Counted from the stretch's first letter, positions 42,191 to 50,599 are shown. The stretch is 64,000 bases of DNA from Halorussus sp. MSC15.2 (GCF_010747475.1 NZ_VSLZ01000001.1:1054001-1118000); one strand, 5' to 3'. Numbers and translations are program-made. Notes: a model not told the origin generated them from the letters alone.

Positions 42191-43390
42191 ATGGCAACAC
42201 TCAAGACAACGAGTGCAGATGAATCGGTTAAGAACCAAGTTGACGTTCAAGCAGATGAACTCGGCATTTCAATGGCCGAGTTCCTGAACCGTGCAGCAAA
42301 GCTGGCGGTCATGGCGGATAACGACATGCTTCGCATGGTCGCTGGCGAGAACGTCTCGATTGAAGGCGTTCAGCAACCAGACGACGATTCTTCTGACGAG
42401 TCGGACGAGTCGGAATACAACGAACTCTCATTGGGTCACGACCGACTCATCGACCCGGACGAGGCTGACTTCAGTGATAACGATGTTCTCAAGCAGTCGA
42501 ATCGGCAGCGAGTCGTCGTGCTGGAGGGGATTCTCGCGTGGAAGCGCGAACACGAGGACGACTTCTCCCATCGAGTCACCCAGAGTCAGCTTGAGTCCAT
42601 TATCCGAACTGCGTTCGGTGTGAGTCGGAGTGCGACTGTGGACAAGATCATCACGCTTGCAGAGGATCTCGACGTACTGTACGCACACGTCACGAACGAC
42701 CGGCGGTTGCGTAACGCGGATGATGAGATGGTTGAAGACGTGGTTCGTGCTATGGAGTTGAAGGGGAGTGACGAGGATGCAAAGGGGTATCGTAACAACG
42801 TGAACAAGATTCGTGACTTGTCTGGGGAGTGGTCGACAGACGATGGACGGTTGGTTGAGAAGTGGTTCAAGCCTTCACAGACGTACTTCACGAAGGAGAT
42901 TGTTGCTCGTCAGGCCAGTCTCACAAAGTTGAACACGATGCTTGAGGAGGCTCCTGACCGTTATTCAGCAAATCGTGTATTGACTCGGATGATGGGGATT
43001 GCTGTTGAGGAAGGTTGGTTGTCTGAAGATGAGGCGGCTGATTTGCATGAGTCGAAGTCTGTGTTCACGTCGTTTGCGGTGCAGACGGGGAGTGTTGAGT
43101 CGTTGTTGAGTGGTGATGGTGTGATTGAAGTGTTGGAGGAGAAGGCTGCTGAGAAGCGTCGTGAGGAGCGTTTGAGTGAGGATGAGGCGCGGGAAAAGTA
43201 TGAGGAGTTGGTTGCGAAGGCTGAACGGAAGTTAGAGGCTATGGAGCCGGGTTCGTCTATTAATAGTTTTTATGACGGGCTTTTCTCGGAGGCGTATAAT
43301 GAGGCGCGTGACCTTGCTGAGACGTATGACTTGGATATGAGTCGGCTTGTTGAGTTGGGTGAGGAGTATGAGGAATTGACTGGGGAGTGA
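42191..43390 (+). CDS. probable replication initiator of the element
   Basis: A 399-residue acidic protein directly after the origin repeats. The N-terminus (MATLKTTSADESVKNQVDVQ, then ADELGISMAEFLNRAAKLAV) looks like a ribbon-helix-helix or short HTH. A middle part has winged-helix-like helices (RVTQSQLESIIRTAFGVSRS). The C-terminal 100 residues are coiled coil (EEKAAEKRREERLSEDEARE). A TATA-like TTTATATAC is centred about 28 bp before the ATG, so the mRNA is leaderless. I do not recognise a known Rep motif; the assignment rests on position. A role in partition is the main alternative. Confidence 0.55.
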   Translation: MATLKTTSADESVKNQVDVQADELGISMAEFLNRAAKLAVMADNDMLRMVAGENVSIEGVQQPDDDSSDESDESEYNELSLGHDRLIDPDEADFSDNDVLKQSNRQRVVVLEGILAWKREHEDDFSHRVTQSQLESIIRTAFGVSRSATVDKIITLAEDLDVLYAHVTNDRRLRNADDEMVEDVVRAMELKGSDEDAKGYRNNVNKIRDLSGEWSTDDGRLVEKWFKPSQTYFTKEIVARQASLTKLNTMLEEAPDRYSANRVLTRMMGIAVEEGWLSEDEAADLHESKSVFTSFAVQTGSVESLLSGDGVIEVLEEKAAEKRREERLSEDEAREKYEELVAKAERKLEAMEPGSSINSFYDGLFSEAYNEARDLAETYDLDMSRLVELGEEYEELTGE

Positions 43391-43451
43391 CCATGCGTTT
43401 CGGGGCGTGCTGACGGACGGGTTGGTTCTGTTTCTACGTGGTTGTTGGTGG

Positions 43452-43469
43452 CCAGCGTCTAGACGCTGG
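43452..43469. repeat. 18-bp perfect palindrome, longest of a GTCTAGAC site family
   Basis: CCAGCGTCTAGACGCTGG extends the 8-bp palindrome GTCTAGAC. Other copies start at 19783, 22759, 26535, 27089, 30521, 33743, 37734, 38334, 39031, 39996, 40831, 40952 and 45890. Twelve of the 14 are between genes or at a stop codon; 26535 and 27089 are inside genes. Chance predicts under one in 27.7 kb, and I noticed none outside the element. Confidence 0.75.
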
Positions 43470-43577
43470 TATCGTTGGCCACCGGAAGTGGTGGTGTCAC
43501 CGGAACCGCCGGTAGGGTTGGATTCCTAACTATACCTGATAGAACACTTAAGGGTGGTCTCTTGTGACCGGGCTTTG

Positions 43578-43811
43578 ATGTCAGTTCAAGACGGGACATC
43601 GACCAAGGAAGTACAGCTTGCAAACAACCAGTGCCGGAACTGCGGAACTCACGTTTCAGACGATTTCCGTAGGGTTTACGGGGATAACGATGACCGTGTT
43701 TTCGCGTGTCGAACGTGCGTCAGTAAGACGATTCTTAATTCAGGGGGTTCGGCGTGTCCTGACCGCCGCGAAGCGTTGCTGGAAACGAGTGAGCGGGGGG
43801 ATCGCCTATGA
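43578..43811 (+). CDS. 77-residue zinc-ribbon protein (DUF7563-like)
   Basis: CRNCGTHVSDDFRRVYGDND then FACRTCVSK forms a four-Cys zinc ribbon at residues about 19-50. From memory it matches a haloarchaeal small-protein family (DUF7563) common on plasmids and viruses. The stop overlaps the ATG of the nuclease-like gene (ATGA), so the two are one operon, downstream of the 18-bp palindrome. Confidence 0.75.
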   Translation: MSVQDGTSTKEVQLANNQCRNCGTHVSDDFRRVYGDNDDRVFACRTCVSKTILNSGGSACPDRREALLETSERGDRL

Positions 43812-44476
43812 GTGTCTCCGAAACCCCCTCTGCCACGAACACGAAGCCGACCCTTCCGAACGAGGAGCATGATTACAAAGTCGTCTACCTCGACCGTGAC
43901 GGGATTGAGAAGGCGCATACGTTGAGGCAGACGCGGAATGGATGCAAAACGGGAGATGGCCGGATTGATGATGACCAAGACTCGGACGTAACCCACTTGA
44001 AAGGCGCGTTGGGAGAAGTGGCGGCGTCGGACTACTATGACACGGAACTAGATGAGGAAGCGCATGTGTCCGGTGATAACGGGGTGGATTTCACGTTCAA
44101 GGGGAAGACGGTGGACGTGAAAACGACGAAGTATTACAAGACAGGGAAGCTGTTGATTGATGCTGAGGCGGTGGAGAAGGCGCGTAATCCGGATTCTGAG
44201 AAGGAGTTGCCGGACGTGTATTTGTTGGCGGTTCGTGTTGAGTCGGGTGATGGGTGGGAGAAGATGGGGTTAGTAGGGTGGATTGACCGTGAACGGGCAT
44301 TGAATCGTGAGCCGCGTATTTATCCGGAGAATAGGGATAATCTGAATTACGTGGTTCGTCGTGGGGAGTTGCTGAGTGTTCCTTCAATTCCGTTCGGGGA
44401 TGCGTTGCTTCAGGAGCCGGACGGCGGGATGGATGTTGAGGGGGCGTTTGAGTCGGCGGCGGGGTTGGCGGACTAG
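43808..44476 (+). CDS. PD-(D/E)xK nuclease-like protein
   Basis: A 222-residue protein. The likely active site is Glu70 (KGALGEVAASDYY), Asp94 (DNGVDFTFKG) and Asp103-x-Lys105 (TVDVKTT), the standard order for PD-(D/E)xK nucleases. Flanking sequence is helical. Phages and archaeal viruses often carry such a Holliday-junction-resolvase-like or RecB-like nuclease near the replication genes. Its position after the probable initiator fits a replication or recombination role. Confidence 0.65.
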   Translation: MSVSETPSATNTKPTLPNEEHDYKVVYLDRDGIEKAHTLRQTRNGCKTGDGRIDDDQDSDVTHLKGALGEVAASDYYDTELDEEAHVSGDNGVDFTFKGKTVDVKTTKYYKTGKLLIDAEAVEKARNPDSEKELPDVYLLAVRVESGDGWEKMGLVGWIDRERALNREPRIYPENRDNLNYVVRRGELLSVPSIPFGDALLQEPDGGMDVEGAFESAAGLAD

Positions 44477-44510
44477 ACAGTTATCAGTCTTCAACAAGGA
44501 TATTGTATCA

Positions 44511-44663
44511 ATGAGTGACGAATGCGACCTTCCAAAATACATTGACGGGGATGAGGATGATCCTGTCCGGTTGGCGTTCAGAGATGAAAGGGTCAGTTCC
44601 GAAGATGGGTTTGTGATGCCTAACTCCGGGAAGGACGTGGACGACGAAACGGGTTCCAGTTGA
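44511..44663 (+). CDS. 50-residue acidic small protein
   Basis: MSDECDLPKYIDGDEDDPVR leads to a short acidic tail. An AAGGA ribosome site lies 10 nt upstream. It is 34 bp after the nuclease-like gene and probably in the same transcript, and it converges on the integrase gene. Function unknown. Confidence 0.5.
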   Translation: MSDECDLPKYIDGDEDDPVRLAFRDERVSSEDGFVMPNSGKDVDDETGSS

Positions 44664-44800
44664 ACAGCAGGGGTTTGTTCTCAAGTCGCTGTATTTGCTC
44701 GTGAGTCGATTCTTCACCGAGTCAGTTTCATTCCTTTTCCAACAGCGGTGGGCGTGCTGGTGGCTGGTTCTTCGCGTATATAATGCCCGCGTGTGAACAC

Positions 44801-45805
44801 TCAATCCATACCGAATGCATCCCTCCGAAGCTCACGTTTCTCTGTCTTCGTCCTAACATCGTAGTGCTTGTCGAGAACCTTCGGTGAAACGTCACATCTG
44901 TCGCTAACAATCTCCTTTCTGTGTCCCCGCTTCAGCCACTCTGTGATTGAAGACCGACGTATATCGTGCGGGCTGATGGAGGATGGGCATCGGGCGGCGT
45001 ACTCTCGGTCAGTCCACGCTTCGCATTCCATCTGGTCACGGTCATGAGGACATTCCCCTGTGTGGTGACAGGGGCGACTCAATGCTGTAATGTGCATTCT
45101 CAGCCCTGAGCGAGCCGGACGGCCATGTTTAGTGGTGAACAATGGTTTCCGTCCATAATCGTCGGTCACGTTGTGGCGGTTCATCTGGAGGTAGTCGTCC
45201 AGTACCTCACAAACCCATGCATGGAGGTTGACTTCACGTTCTCCTCCCTCCGCGTTTTTCAGAGGAGTGTCGGATTCGGGGCGGTGGTGGAGTTCAATGT
45301 ATTTCTCCTCGGGATGGTAGTCGCCATGGTCTAGTGAACGGACAGACCCTAACCGCATTCCTGTATCCCACAGAATCGCAAATAGCGCGTGTCTCTTTGT
45401 TCCGTACTCGTATTTGTCGAGGTACTCCAGCATCTCGTGCGCTTGTTCTGCGCTGATTTTCCTGTCACGGGTTTCAGAGTCGATCTCGGGGAGAATCATG
45501 TTGTCCGCGAGTCCATCGTCTACGACATCCCACGACTCCATGTGCCGGATGAACGTCCGGAGCGTACACATATTTTTGTGAAGGGTGAGGTTGGAAATGT
45601 CGTCTGTGTCGCGTCTGAGGAGTTTGAAGTCGTGGATGGTGAATCCATCAATCTCGTTGATGTAGTCGATTCCTTGGGTGTTGCACCAGTCTGCGAACCG
45701 TTCGAGGAGGTAGGTGTAGTTGTAGAGGGTTGATTCGCTGACTTCGGGTTTGCGTTCGTTGAGGTATCGTTCGACTGCATCGTCTGGGGTAAGTTTTCGA
45801 GTCAT
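44801..45805 (-). CDS. int: tyrosine integrase of the element
   Basis: A 334-residue phage-type integrase. The N-terminal SAM-like core-binding domain (residues about 8-100) is followed by the catalytic domain with Arg151 (TGMRLGSV), His280-x-x-Arg283 (SPHDIRRS) and the nucleophile Tyr315 (LDKHYDVR). A Cys/His-rich insert at about 246-272 (CHHTGECPHDRDQMEC) probably binds zinc and is typical of haloarchaeal integrases. It lies next to attR and is transcribed away from it, as in most tRNA-targeting elements. The ATG at 45805 is right: longer frames run into tRNA-derived sequence. Confidence 0.92.
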   Translation of the reverse strand: MTRKLTPDDAVERYLNERKPEVSESTLYNYTYLLERFADWCNTQGIDYINEIDGFTIHDFKLLRRDTDDISNLTLHKNMCTLRTFIRHMESWDVVDDGLADNMILPEIDSETRDRKISAEQAHEMLEYLDKYEYGTKRHALFAILWDTGMRLGSVRSLDHGDYHPEEKYIELHHRPESDTPLKNAEGGEREVNLHAWVCEVLDDYLQMNRHNVTDDYGRKPLFTTKHGRPARSGLRMHITALSRPCHHTGECPHDRDQMECEAWTDREYAARCPSSISPHDIRRSSITEWLKRGHRKEIVSDRCDVSPKVLDKHYDVRTKTEKRELRRDAFGMD

Positions 45806-46004
45806 GGTGTCGTGCTTACCCCGTGACGCCGATCTGGTGTCGCGCCCGGTCAAGTCCCGAACCCTACACACATTTTTGCGGGTCGTTCTGTCTAGACTCC
45901 CTTGACAGCTCGGTTGCAGGTCGGCGGTGAACGCCCGCGCAACGAAGTGAGCAGGCGTGAACGACGGAGAGGTTCTGAAATCTTTGATTTCAGGTTCTCT
46001 CCAC

Positions 46005-46028
46005 GCGGTTCGAATCCGCCCCGACCCA
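46005..46028 (+). other. attR (24-bp copy of the tRNA-Val 3' end)
   Basis: Identical to 18312-18335. It lies 200 bp beyond the integrase start and marks the right end of the element. Confidence 0.9.
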
Positions 46029-46030
46029 TA

Positions 46031-46095
46031 AATTTTGCGACGAGCAAGACTGCGAGCGACTGCCAAATCGCTCGCACATCCGCGAGTCGCAAATT
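46031..46095. other. nested inverted repeat beside attR
   Basis: Outer arms AATTTTGCGAC (46031-46041) and GTCGCAAATT (46086-46095) pair with one extra T. Inner arms GCGAGCGA (46052-46059) and TCGCTCGC (46068-46075) are perfect. The sequence is the native flank of the tRNA or a relic of another element. Confidence 0.55.
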
Positions 46096-46151
46096 CTGTT
46101 CGGCGGAAGGATTCGAACCAGACGAGTCGCATGCCCGGACCGTCTCGGCGA

Positions 46152-46173
46152 GGTTCGAATCCGCCCCGACCCA
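46152..46173 (+). other. second partial copy of the tRNA-Val 3' end
   Basis: 22 bp identical to the tRNA 3' end, 124 bp beyond attR. It implies an earlier or tandem integration at the same tRNA gene, now reduced to a remnant. Confidence 0.8.
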
Positions 46174-46365
46174 TGTTTTCCTGCGAACTACACCGCGCGC
46201 GACTGCTCGAGTGCTAGCCCCACGAGTCGTATCTCCTCCACAGAACTACTCAGAGGTGAGGAAAACGAGCGATTTCGACAGAGAGACGGCAACTCACGGA
46301 ACGACACCGGTCGCGGACTCGCGTGAGAACGTCGCCGCGCGATAGGGACGATACCGTTCGACGTG

Positions 46366-46998
46366 TCACTCCGCAGTCGTCTCCTCCTCGGTAGTCGTTT
46401 CTGTCGTCGTCGTGTCCGTCGGCGTTTCAGTGGTCGTCGTCTCGGTAGTAGTGGTCTCAGTTGTTGTCTCGGTAGTAGTGGTCTCAGTTGTTGTCTCGGT
46501 AGTAGTGGTCTCAGTTGTTGTCTCCGTAGTAGTGGTGTCGGTTGTCGTTTCGGTAGTCGTCTCCGTTTCAGTCGTCGTTGTGTCGGTCTCGGTAGTCGTC
46601 TCCGTCTCGGTGGTCGTCGGCGTCGAATCCTCACACGAATCGGTCTCGCGGAGACTGACCTGAAAGTTACCACAGAGACTTCTCTCCCCGGTCGAGCGAA
46701 ACCGATAGGTGTCACCGACGGTCGGTCTGCCCGACCTACTGGGCACGAGAAGATAGAATACGGCGTCGTCACACGTGCGGCACGTGAAGGCGTCACCGTC
46801 GTTGCACAGACTCGAACCGTAGTGCCGGAAGGTCTCGACGGTGCCGTCCGCCCCGTCTATCTCGTCTTCGTTTCCTTTGGTGACCCATCCCGTGATACTC
46901 GAATCAGTCCCGGTCGAGAACCAATCCGTTACGAACAGTCCACCGACTAGGGTGCTACTTGCTTCGAGTACCCGTCGCCGCGATACGTCCTCCGTCAT
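46366..46998 (-). CDS. Tat-type exported protein with Thr/Glu-rich stalk
   Basis: A 210-residue protein. SRRRVLEASSTLVGGLFV near the N-terminus is a twin-arginine-style signal. The middle domain has four cysteines (SSLCNDGDAFTCRTCDD and RSLCGNFQ), perhaps two disulfides. Residues 130-210 are a Thr/Glu repeat stalk ending TTEEETTAE, with no C-terminal anchor or sorting signal. A lipobox Cys is absent. It is the first host gene right of the element. Confidence 0.7.
   Translation of the reverse strand: MTEDVSRRRVLEASSTLVGGLFVTDWFSTGTDSSITGWVTKGNEDEIDGADGTVETFRHYGSSLCNDGDAFTCRTCDDAVFYLLVPSRSGRPTVGDTYRFRSTGERSLCGNFQVSLRETDSCEDSTPTTTETETTTETDTTTTETETTTETTTDTTTTETTTETTTTETTTETTTTETTTETTTTETTTTETPTDTTTTETTTEEETTAE
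46444..46551 (-). repeat. 27-bp tandem repeat coding the Thr/Glu stalk
   Basis: Three identical 27-bp units (46444-46470, 46471-46497, 46498-46524) and one degenerate unit encode ETTTETTTT. Unit number can change without a frameshift, so stalk length may vary between strains. Confidence 0.8.
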
Positions 46999-47224
46999 TA
47001 CTAGTCCCTGCCTCTACGTATAGGTGTAATATGTTAATTATTATCTAACAAAATCTGGTAGTTCGTCTCACTCCGGTCGGTGGCTTCGCCGTCGGTTTTC
47101 CGAGAGCAGTAACGCACTGCGACTGCATTCGCACCCGACCGAGGACAGTAACCGCGCGTATCGGGCGTGGAATCCCACGCTTCTCTCGGTCGTTTAGCGA
47201 GTCCAATCGGCGGCGGTAGTGTCA

Positions 47225-48192
47225 ATGGTCCAAAGTTACTTTAACGAGTACGTCATTATTCATCCCGGTTTGAGGACCTCCGACGACCCCGATGAAATGA
47301 GTAGACGAACAGAAAGGCAGAACGGGAGGGCGGCGGCCAGACGCTATCGAAATCTCGTCGAGGTGTTCGGACCACACCTTCGGGATGCGGCGTCGAGCGT
47401 GTGGCGTCGGACGGCCGAGCGATTACCTCCGGTCGTCCTCCGTTACCTGTTCGAGGTTCGTTCGGCCCTGTTCTCGGGCGTGAGCGACGCGAACCCCCTT
47501 CGTCTGATGTGGGTAGCCCCCGACAGAATCGAGTACTACGACCGCACGCACGTCGGCGGATTCGGACAGGTGGTGGAGGGGTCGTGGGACGAGCGCACCG
47601 ACCGCTTCGAGGACGAACTGGTCTACCGGTCCATCGAACGGCGATACGCGGACGGCGTGCCGTGGGAGGAGACGGAACTGTACCGAGAGTACCGCGAACG
47701 ACTGCGGAACGAGGGGAGTCCGCTGTACGCCCGGCGGTTCGACAGCGTCGCCGAACTGGACGCTTACGTCGAGGGGATAGACCGACTCTACGAGCGAATC
47801 ACGACCGAGGGCTACTGGTCACAGCGCGACTTGCTCCGCGCGCGACCGGACCGAGCACGCGACCGGCCCGGGACAGCGACAACATCCACCTCAACGAGGT
47901 CGTCGTGAACGTGCATCGCAACGGACAACTGGCGAAATGCGGCAGCGGGAACCACCGACTCTCTATCGCCAAACTCACCGACGTGGACGAGATTCCGGTC
48001 CTCGTCCGGGTGCGACACGCCGATTGGCAGGCGATTCGGGACGAGATTCGGGAGACCGACTCTCCCGACGAGTTGAGCGACAGAGCGCGGAGAAACCTCT
48101 CTCACCCTGACCTCGCGGACGTCGTTCCGGACGATTGGCGTGCGACCGAGGAGCGTCGCGTCGACGCGGAACTGACACAGTCGAATCAGTGA
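47225..48192 (+). pseudogene. haloarchaeal conserved protein with ParB-like tail, frameshifted
   Basis: The first frame runs from MVQSYFNEYVIIHPG to about RPDRARDRPG; the second continues DSDNIHLNEVVVNVHRNGQL and GNHRLSIAKLTDVDEIPVLV to 48192. The frame change falls at CGGCCCGGGAC (about 47861-47871). The second part, with N/R-HRLSIAKL and VRVRHADWQ, resembles ParB/Srx-type domains that normally follow the first part in one protein. Either a recent mutation or a base-call error in a G/C run. Confidence 0.65.
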
Positions 48193-48319
48193 GTAACGGG
48201 AGGCGGTCTGAGAAAATTGTGAACACGCTCGCTGTCACCGGTACCGACCAGACGACCGACTCGCCGTGACGAGTCGCAGAAAAACGGTCGGTAAACAACG
48301 GAGCGTCGGTTCTCCCGGA

Positions 48320-48916
48320 TTAGCTTCGCCGCAGGCCGAGGAACGCGGCCCCGAGAAGCGCGACGACACCGGTAATCGGCGTGAAGCCGGGGATGCTACC
48401 GCTAGAGGCGTCTGTCGTCGTCTCCTCCGACGTCGATTCGGTCGTCGTCTCCGCAGTGGTGGTCTCCTGTCCGCGCGTCTGGAAGTAGACGTAGCTCACG
48501 TCAGCGACTTCCTTGCCGCGGTCGTTCTCGTAGGCGACTTTGTCAGCAGAAGCGTTGTAACTCTCGCTCCCGTTGTTGTGGACCAGCGCCACGACCAACA
48601 CCTGCGGGTCTTCGACCGTCTCGTTGAGCGAGACGGTGACGTTCTGGTAGTCGCCCGCACTGAGGTACTCGGTGTGGCCGATGCGCGCCTTACTCTGGTT
48701 GTAGACGACTGCGAATCCGCCGTCGGGCAGGGTCGCGGATTCGATAGTCAGGTTCTCCCCGTCGAACTGCTGGTCGGGAGCAGAAACCGACGCCGTCTCG
48801 TTCGTCTGTGCGTCTGTCGTCGTAGTCGTAGTTGCGGGACTCGCGAGGGCGACTCCGGTGGACACCGCGAGCGCCAGCACTGCCGCAACGAGGACCGTTC
48901 GTGTCGTACCTGTCAT
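48320..48916 (-). CDS. surface protein with PGF-CTERM sorting signal
   Basis: A 198-residue exported protein. A signal peptide (TVLVAAVLALAVSTGVALAS) is followed by a beta-rich domain of DUF7282 type (DQQFDGENLTIESATLPDGG), a Thr/Ser/Glu linker, and a C-terminal tripartite signal: IPGFTPITGVVALLGAAFLG then RRS. PGF-CTERM proteins are processed by archaeosortase ArtA and lipid-anchored in the S-layer region. NxS/T sites suggest glycosylation. Confidence 0.85.
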   Translation of the reverse strand: MTGTTRTVLVAAVLALAVSTGVALASPATTTTTTDAQTNETASVSAPDQQFDGENLTIESATLPDGGFAVVYNQSKARIGHTEYLSAGDYQNVTVSLNETVEDPQVLVVALVHNNGSESYNASADKVAYENDRGKEVADVSYVYFQTRGQETTTAETTTESTSEETTTDASSGSIPGFTPITGVVALLGAAFLGLRRS

Positions 48917-49232
48917 CGTATCTCTCTGTTCCGGGAGGTATCGCTCGGCGACAGTTCTCGTCGGGCGAGCGCGCCGCGGCGCTCACGGCCGAGACGTCTC
49001 CGGAACGCGACCTGTCGGTTGACGCGGTACAAAAAACTACCTTACGGAAGCGGATGAGATGAGATACCGAAACAGGTGTGGGAAGAGAACGTATCACGTA
49101 CAAACCGACGGAAACCAGCGAGACGGTCGTCGGACGGCTACCGACCGCTCTGTTCGCTCCCGACGAATATATACGTCTCATAGAAAACACTTAACCGCTC
49201 CTCGGTGTGGCCACACTTGCGGTCGGAGTAAC

Positions 49233-49468
49233 ATGAGTACGGACCCCGACACCCTCGACACACGGACCGACACGGACCGCCCCGACGATTTACAGACCGA
49301 ACCGCGCGTGACCACTCCGTCGTCGAACTCTCCTCGGTCGTCGTCGATTACGAAGACCGGCCGGACCGTCGGACGGTGTACCCGGACGGACTCGATAGCA
49401 TCGAGCGAATGTCGACGTGGTTGACGGCGGACGACACCGCTTTCGTGGACCTCGAATCCGCCCGCTGA
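49233..49468 (+). pseudogene. small conserved haloarchaeal protein (DUF7511-like), frameshifted
   Basis: The start MSTDPDTLDTRTDTDRPDDL is in one frame; the conserved body, VVELSSVVVDYEDRPDRRTV then LDSIERMSTWLTADDTAFVD and LESAR, is in another, ending at 49468. The shift lies at about 49285-49312. The body matches a haloarchaeal small-protein pattern I recall. Mutation and sequence error are both possible. Confidence 0.6.
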
Positions 49469-49577
49469 CAGTATCCGCCCACTCCTCGTTCTTTCGGGCC
49501 GCCGCTCGGTGTCTCTGTCCCTCGACGAGTTCAATCAATCGGTAGAACTAATAAGGAGTGTTCGGTGCCAGTCGCAC

Positions 49578-49904
49578 ATGAACCTCGCCCTCCGACTGCT
49601 GGTCGCCTGTTTGGTCATCACCGCGCCCACGGTCCTCTACCTCGGACTACTGCGCGGACTGGAGAAGATGCGCGACGACGCCCTGCTGCTGGCGCTGGCC
49701 GAACGCGACGACGCCCCCCGAGACGTGTCGAGCGCGGCCGCCGAGGCGCTCGACAAGCCGCCGATTCGGGCCGACGGACGCGGACCGAACGCGACCGACG
49801 ACCCCGTGCCGACCGTCGACGCGTTCGTCTGCTCGGCCTGCGGCGAGTCGAACATGTCTGGCGCGAAGTACTGTCGAGAGTGTCTCGGCGAACTGAATCG
49901 GTAG
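49578..49904 (+). CDS. membrane protein with C-terminal zinc ribbon (DUF7577-like)
   Basis: A 108-residue protein. One N-terminal span (LALRLLVACLVITAPTVLYL) is followed by a disordered linker and a terminal ribbon, FVCSACGESNMSGAKYCREC, with four Cys. The start at 49578 puts the span at the N-terminus. It ends 43 bp before the MscS gene and may be co-transcribed with it. Confidence 0.7.
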   Translation: MNLALRLLVACLVITAPTVLYLGLLRGLEKMRDDALLLALAERDDAPRDVSSAAAEALDKPPIRADGRGPNATDDPVPTVDAFVCSACGESNMSGAKYCRECLGELNR

Positions 49905-49946
49905 CGCACCCGAGCGTTCTTGTCTTCCCGCCGAATAGTCGCGCTC

Positions 49947-50561
49947 GTGAAACTCACACAGGACGGACGGTTCGCCGGAATGGCTACAGAGGCGCTCGCG
50001 GAACTCCGTGCCGGGTTCGTGGACGCGGTTCCGAAGGTCGTCACGGCCCTGTTGTTCTTCGTCGTCGCCTACGCCGCTATCAGACTCGCGCTGTCGTTCG
50101 TCAGGTCGGCGTTCGGGCGCATCTACGCCGACGACCTCATCGCCGACCTCTTCACCGCCGTCGTCGGCATCTTTCTCTGGTTCGGCGCGGCGCTCGCGCT
50201 CCTGAAGATTCTCGGCATGGGCGAGGTGGCGGCGAGTCTCGGGACCGCCACGGGGTTCGTCGCGCTCGGCGTGAGTTACGCGCTCTCGGACATGATAGCC
50301 GACACCGTGTCGGGCGTCTACCTGCTGCGCGACGCCGACTTCAACCCCGGCGACAGGGTAGAGACCGCCGGCGTGACGGGCGTAGTTCGGGAGATAGACC
50401 TCCGGAAGTCCCGGATGGAGGTCGAGGGCGACGTGGTCGTTCTCGGCAACCGTTCGGTCGAGAAGCAGTGGCGGAAGAAGGCCGACCCGGCGTCGGGTCC
50501 GGCCGACGAGTCGGCGACTGACGTGGTGCACGAATCAGCAGCGAACGAGTCAGTAAAATAG
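49947..50561 (+). CDS. small-conductance mechanosensitive channel family protein (MscS-like)
   Basis: A 204-residue protein from a GTG. Two or three membrane spans (about residues 24-45, 60-80 and 84-105) lead into the pore-helix-like GLGTATGFVALGVSYALSDM and the beta domain (FNPGDRVETAGVTGVVREID) of MscS. The beta domain is short and there is no large cytoplasmic vestibule, so it is a minimal MscS-type protein. It would release solutes on osmotic downshock. Confidence 0.8.
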   Translation: MKLTQDGRFAGMATEALAELRAGFVDAVPKVVTALLFFVVAYAAIRLALSFVRSAFGRIYADDLIADLFTAVVGIFLWFGAALALLKILGMGEVAASLGTATGFVALGVSYALSDMIADTVSGVYLLRDADFNPGDRVETAGVTGVVREIDLRKSRMEVEGDVVVLGNRSVEKQWRKKADPASGPADESATDVVHESAANESVK

Positions 50562-50599
50562 CTCGCGCGAACCGTCGGCGACGACCGAACTACTCGGCG

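Larger units (their letters stand above)
18312..46028. mobile_element. integrated pleolipovirus-like provirus/plasmid element with defence cargo
   Basis: About 27.7 kb bounded by a 24-bp direct repeat of the tRNA-Val 3' end. Its base composition is clearly less GC-rich than the flanks, and CTAG-containing palindromes are frequent inside. It contains a virion module (19956-26836), cargo, an origin-like repeat region (40961-42150), a probable initiator and a terminal tyrosine integrase (44801-45805). The spike-like protein, small membrane protein and P-loop ATPase in that order resemble betapleolipoviruses and the temperate SNJ2. At 27.7 kb it is longer than the pleolipovirus genomes I know of (about 7-17 kb), so it may be an enlarged provirus or a plasmid-virus composite. 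Confidence 0.85.

Noticed and set aside
18261-46028. A CRISPR array within the many repeats
   Set aside because: No regular repeat-spacer pattern is present. The repeats are promoter cassettes, origin repeats and short palindromes at irregular spacing, and no cas genes are seen.
18312-46028. A tailed-virus (head-tail) provirus
   Set aside because: No terminase, portal, capsid or tail genes are visible; the structural genes encode exported and membrane proteins plus a P-loop ATPase.
45806-46174. Long in-frame extension of the integrase starting MGRGGFEPR
   Set aside because: The extension is a translation of tRNA-derived repeat sequence on the opposite strand and is not protein-like; the ATG at 45805 gives a normal integrase length.
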